A program made the position numbers and the translations under genes. Below the pieces are notes generated by a model. It saw only the letters and a list, made by a program, of their open reading frames with translations, did no database searches and was not told where the DNA came from. From Opisthocomus hoazin (taxonomy: Eukaryota; Chordata; Aves; Opisthocomiformes; Opisthocomidae): a DNA stretch of 64,000 nt. Location: contig NC_134421.1 in assembly GCF_030867145.1 (NCBI RefSeq), positions 26,109,979 to 26,173,978 on the forward strand. The letters are read 5' to 3'. Below are positions 62,117 through 64,000 of this stretch, piece after piece (within the stretch, counting starts at the first letter, position 1; every line of letters begins with the position of its first letter).

Positions 62117-62500
62117 TAAGTGTGAGGGGCAGAGAGACGGAGAAAGGTAACGGGAAAGTCACTCGACAGGGACTTCTTCAAAGATGCGCAGAAAACTGGT
62201 GCCCGGCGCGGCGGGACCCGCTGTCGCTACCGAAGAGCGCTGGCCCTCAGCCAGCAGCGGTGGTTTGCGGAGAGCAAGCGCCCCGGGCGAGACGTCTCTC
62301 TCTGCCCGAGTGTCACAGCAGGCGCCTCTCCCCGGCGGCCGGCCAGGAGCGGGCCCGCGGAGAGCTCGGGACGCGGTGAGACCCGGTGGGGTTGGGAGGA
62401 GGCGGGGTCCCCCCCGTCTCTCCGTCCGGTGCCTAACCCGGGCTCTCTTGAGCCGTAAAAACCGCGGACGCCATCCCGAGTGGAAGGTAGGGCAGGCCGA

Positions 62501-64000
62501 TCTGTAACGTGTGAGTGTGTCAGCGTAAAGCTGAAGACTGGCGTCGGCCTCCTTCGCGCTGCCGCTTTCACTGTGATTCTTCTCGGACGCAGACAAATGC
62601 TCCATCTGTCGAAGGCAGATATTACAATGCGGAACATTCTGATCTCTGCGAATACGTTTAAGGATAGATGCACATGCCACATGCAGCAGGAACGCGCTCT
62701 GTGAGCGGTAGGTTCTGCTAGCGTGGAAGTTCCCTCCATTGCAGAAAGTTTCCTTTAAAATGCACAGAGCGGTGATGGGTGCTGCTTTCCTCCCGTGCCC
62801 TCTGTGCCTGTCCACGAGACTGAAGAGATGCTGCAGAAAGAGAAAACACGCAGGATTTCCAAAATCCTGCTGCAAGGAACACCTGGTGAGAAAAGTTTGA
62901 TTAACTGAATTCCTTCTTCCCTGAATCAACTTTTGCAGCACAACAGAATTTAAATTTGAATGTTGTTTTGGTTTATGGACAGATAAATACATGCAGAAAT
63001 GAAGCTGAATGCATTCCAGTGGTATCAGCTCGTTTAAGAACACAGATTTTTGCATGCAGTTGGGAGCGCATCTTTCTGTCCTACTGAGAATTTAAAAACA
63101 AACAAATAAACAAAACTCCCAAAACACGTTTATTGCATTGTATGGGCTGTGCTAGTCTGCCAGAAAATTTCAGCTATCACTCATCTGCCTCAGCACAGAG
63201 GTTAGATCAGATAGCCACTCACACTCCCCTCTAGTCCTGTTTTCTATTATTTCCATGATGTAGGAAGAACCAATCTGCAGCTGATTTTGCTCTGTGGGTG
63301 TTCTGCAGTTCAGAAAGCTCTATGAATGAGAATCATATCATATTTCATAGATATTTTCTAGTGCCTACTCTCTGTCACAGATTTCTTCAATAGTGTAATT
63401 GTCCATATTCTTATGTAACTGGAATTTATAGGAGTGAAGTTTGTTTTTTTTTTCCTCCAGGAGAGTAATTGCTGTTTTTCTTGCCATTAAAATCTGTGGT
63501 CACCTAATTGCTGCCTTTTCTTCTTTATGCTGAGATACTAATTATTAGTGATTTCAAGAGTATGAATGTATGGCATGTTATGGGCCATAATCTTTTATCA
63601 TTGCTCAGTTTTCACCTTTTATTTTCCCCTGGAAAATCATAAGGGAGAAACTTCAGTGTTGAAAATCTTCTCTGCTTTCTTGTCACGTTGAATGTGCTTG
63701 ACATATTACCTGCAAGTCTCCTGGATCAGGCACAACTGAGCTTGGACAATTATATTTTTTTCTCAGTGTAACTGAACTGTCTTCTGTTTCTCAGATGCTC
63801 CTTTACTTACTTTTTCTACCTCTTTCCTACATCTGTAGCTTCTACTTCTCCATTAAGACTTGCATACTAAGATTTTTAACCCTTTCCGTGATTAATTCCC
63901 TAAATCACTTTGACCCCCTCAAGTCATCTTCATACCACATTGCTCCTAATGAGAAATGTGCTCCAGAGCAGCTTTTATAAGACAAAAAACCTTATTGCAG
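62501..64000. other. NTS upstream flank
   Basis: Composition returns to AT-rich after about 62,760. No gene is called. A 298-codon open frame on - (62159-63055) spans the edge of the island but resembles no known protein. No transposon recognised. Confidence 0.6.

Larger units (their letters stand above)
60960..62500. promoter_or_regulatory. CpG-rich island over NTS exon 1 and promoter
   Basis: A clear jump in GC and CpG content against an AT-rich background, with GGCGCG, CCGGCG and CGCGCC words throughout. It contains long homopolymer runs at 61258-61270 (G13), about 61618-61632 (C-rich) and 62100-62116 (G17). It extends about 1 kb upstream of the NTS TATA element. Boundaries are by eye. 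Confidence 0.85.

Noticed and set aside
60915..62379. Many overlapping ORFs of 85-200 codons on both strands in the NTS promoter region
   Set aside because: They are Arg/Pro/Gly/Ala-rich translations of a CpG island, mutually overlapping, with homopolymer runs. Only the short NTS exon 1 within them has homology and splice support.
1..64000. CRISPR arrays, operons, tRNA or rRNA genes, or a new multi-gene system
   Set aside because: No spaced identical repeats, no gene clusters and no recognisable RNA-gene folds were seen. The window is an ordinary vertebrate locus with two spliced genes.

Overview
The window is nuclear DNA from a bird. Three things point there: CR1 retrotransposon copies of the avian type with tandem 8-bp tails, a solo LTR of an avian endogenous retrovirus type, and an exactly avian neurotensin peptide (QLHVNKARRPYIL, as in chicken). 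The species cannot be fixed from the sequence. Gene density is low: two spliced protein-coding genes account for all the coding sequence I can support, and the rest is intron, intergenic DNA and repeats.

Layout. Positions 1-13,909 hold the 3' part of MGAT4C on the + strand. Three coding exons (6135-6263, 10777-10924, 12753-13909) join in frame to a 477-residue type II Golgi membrane glycosyltransferase of family GT54. Its upstream noncoding exons are expected to the left of the window. Positions 13,910-47,376 are an intergenic stretch of about 33.5 kb with a solo LTR (29,843-30,392), CR1 fragments (21,698-21,888 and 34,422-35,176) and simple repeats. Positions 47,377-61,540 hold the whole neurotensin/neuromedin N gene (NTS) on the - strand: four coding exons giving a 164-residue precursor, a TATA element with a CRE-like site just upstream, and a candidate polyadenylation signal. 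The NTS promoter lies in a CpG-rich island of about 1.5 kb (roughly 60,960-62,500). Positions 62,500-64,000 are upstream flank.

MGAT4C and NTS converge tail to tail, the same order and orientation as I recall for human 12q21 (RASSF9-NTS-MGAT4C). The locus is therefore conserved in synteny. The two genes have no functional link that I can see: one makes N-glycan branches in the Golgi, the other a secreted gut/brain peptide hormone.

Five CR1 copies were found. Two of them (4,147-5,222 on - and 54,566-55,185 on +) are nearly identical where they overlap and lie inverted, about 50 kb apart. I found no CRISPR array, operon, rRNA or tRNA, and no novel multi-gene system. The more unusual observations are a micro-uORF overlapping the likely MGAT4C start codon, a diverged repeat pair on either side of the first MGAT4C coding exon, a microsatellite plus splice-acceptor-like motif in the NTS 5'UTR, several small palindromes and tandem duplications, and a few unexplained long ORFs.
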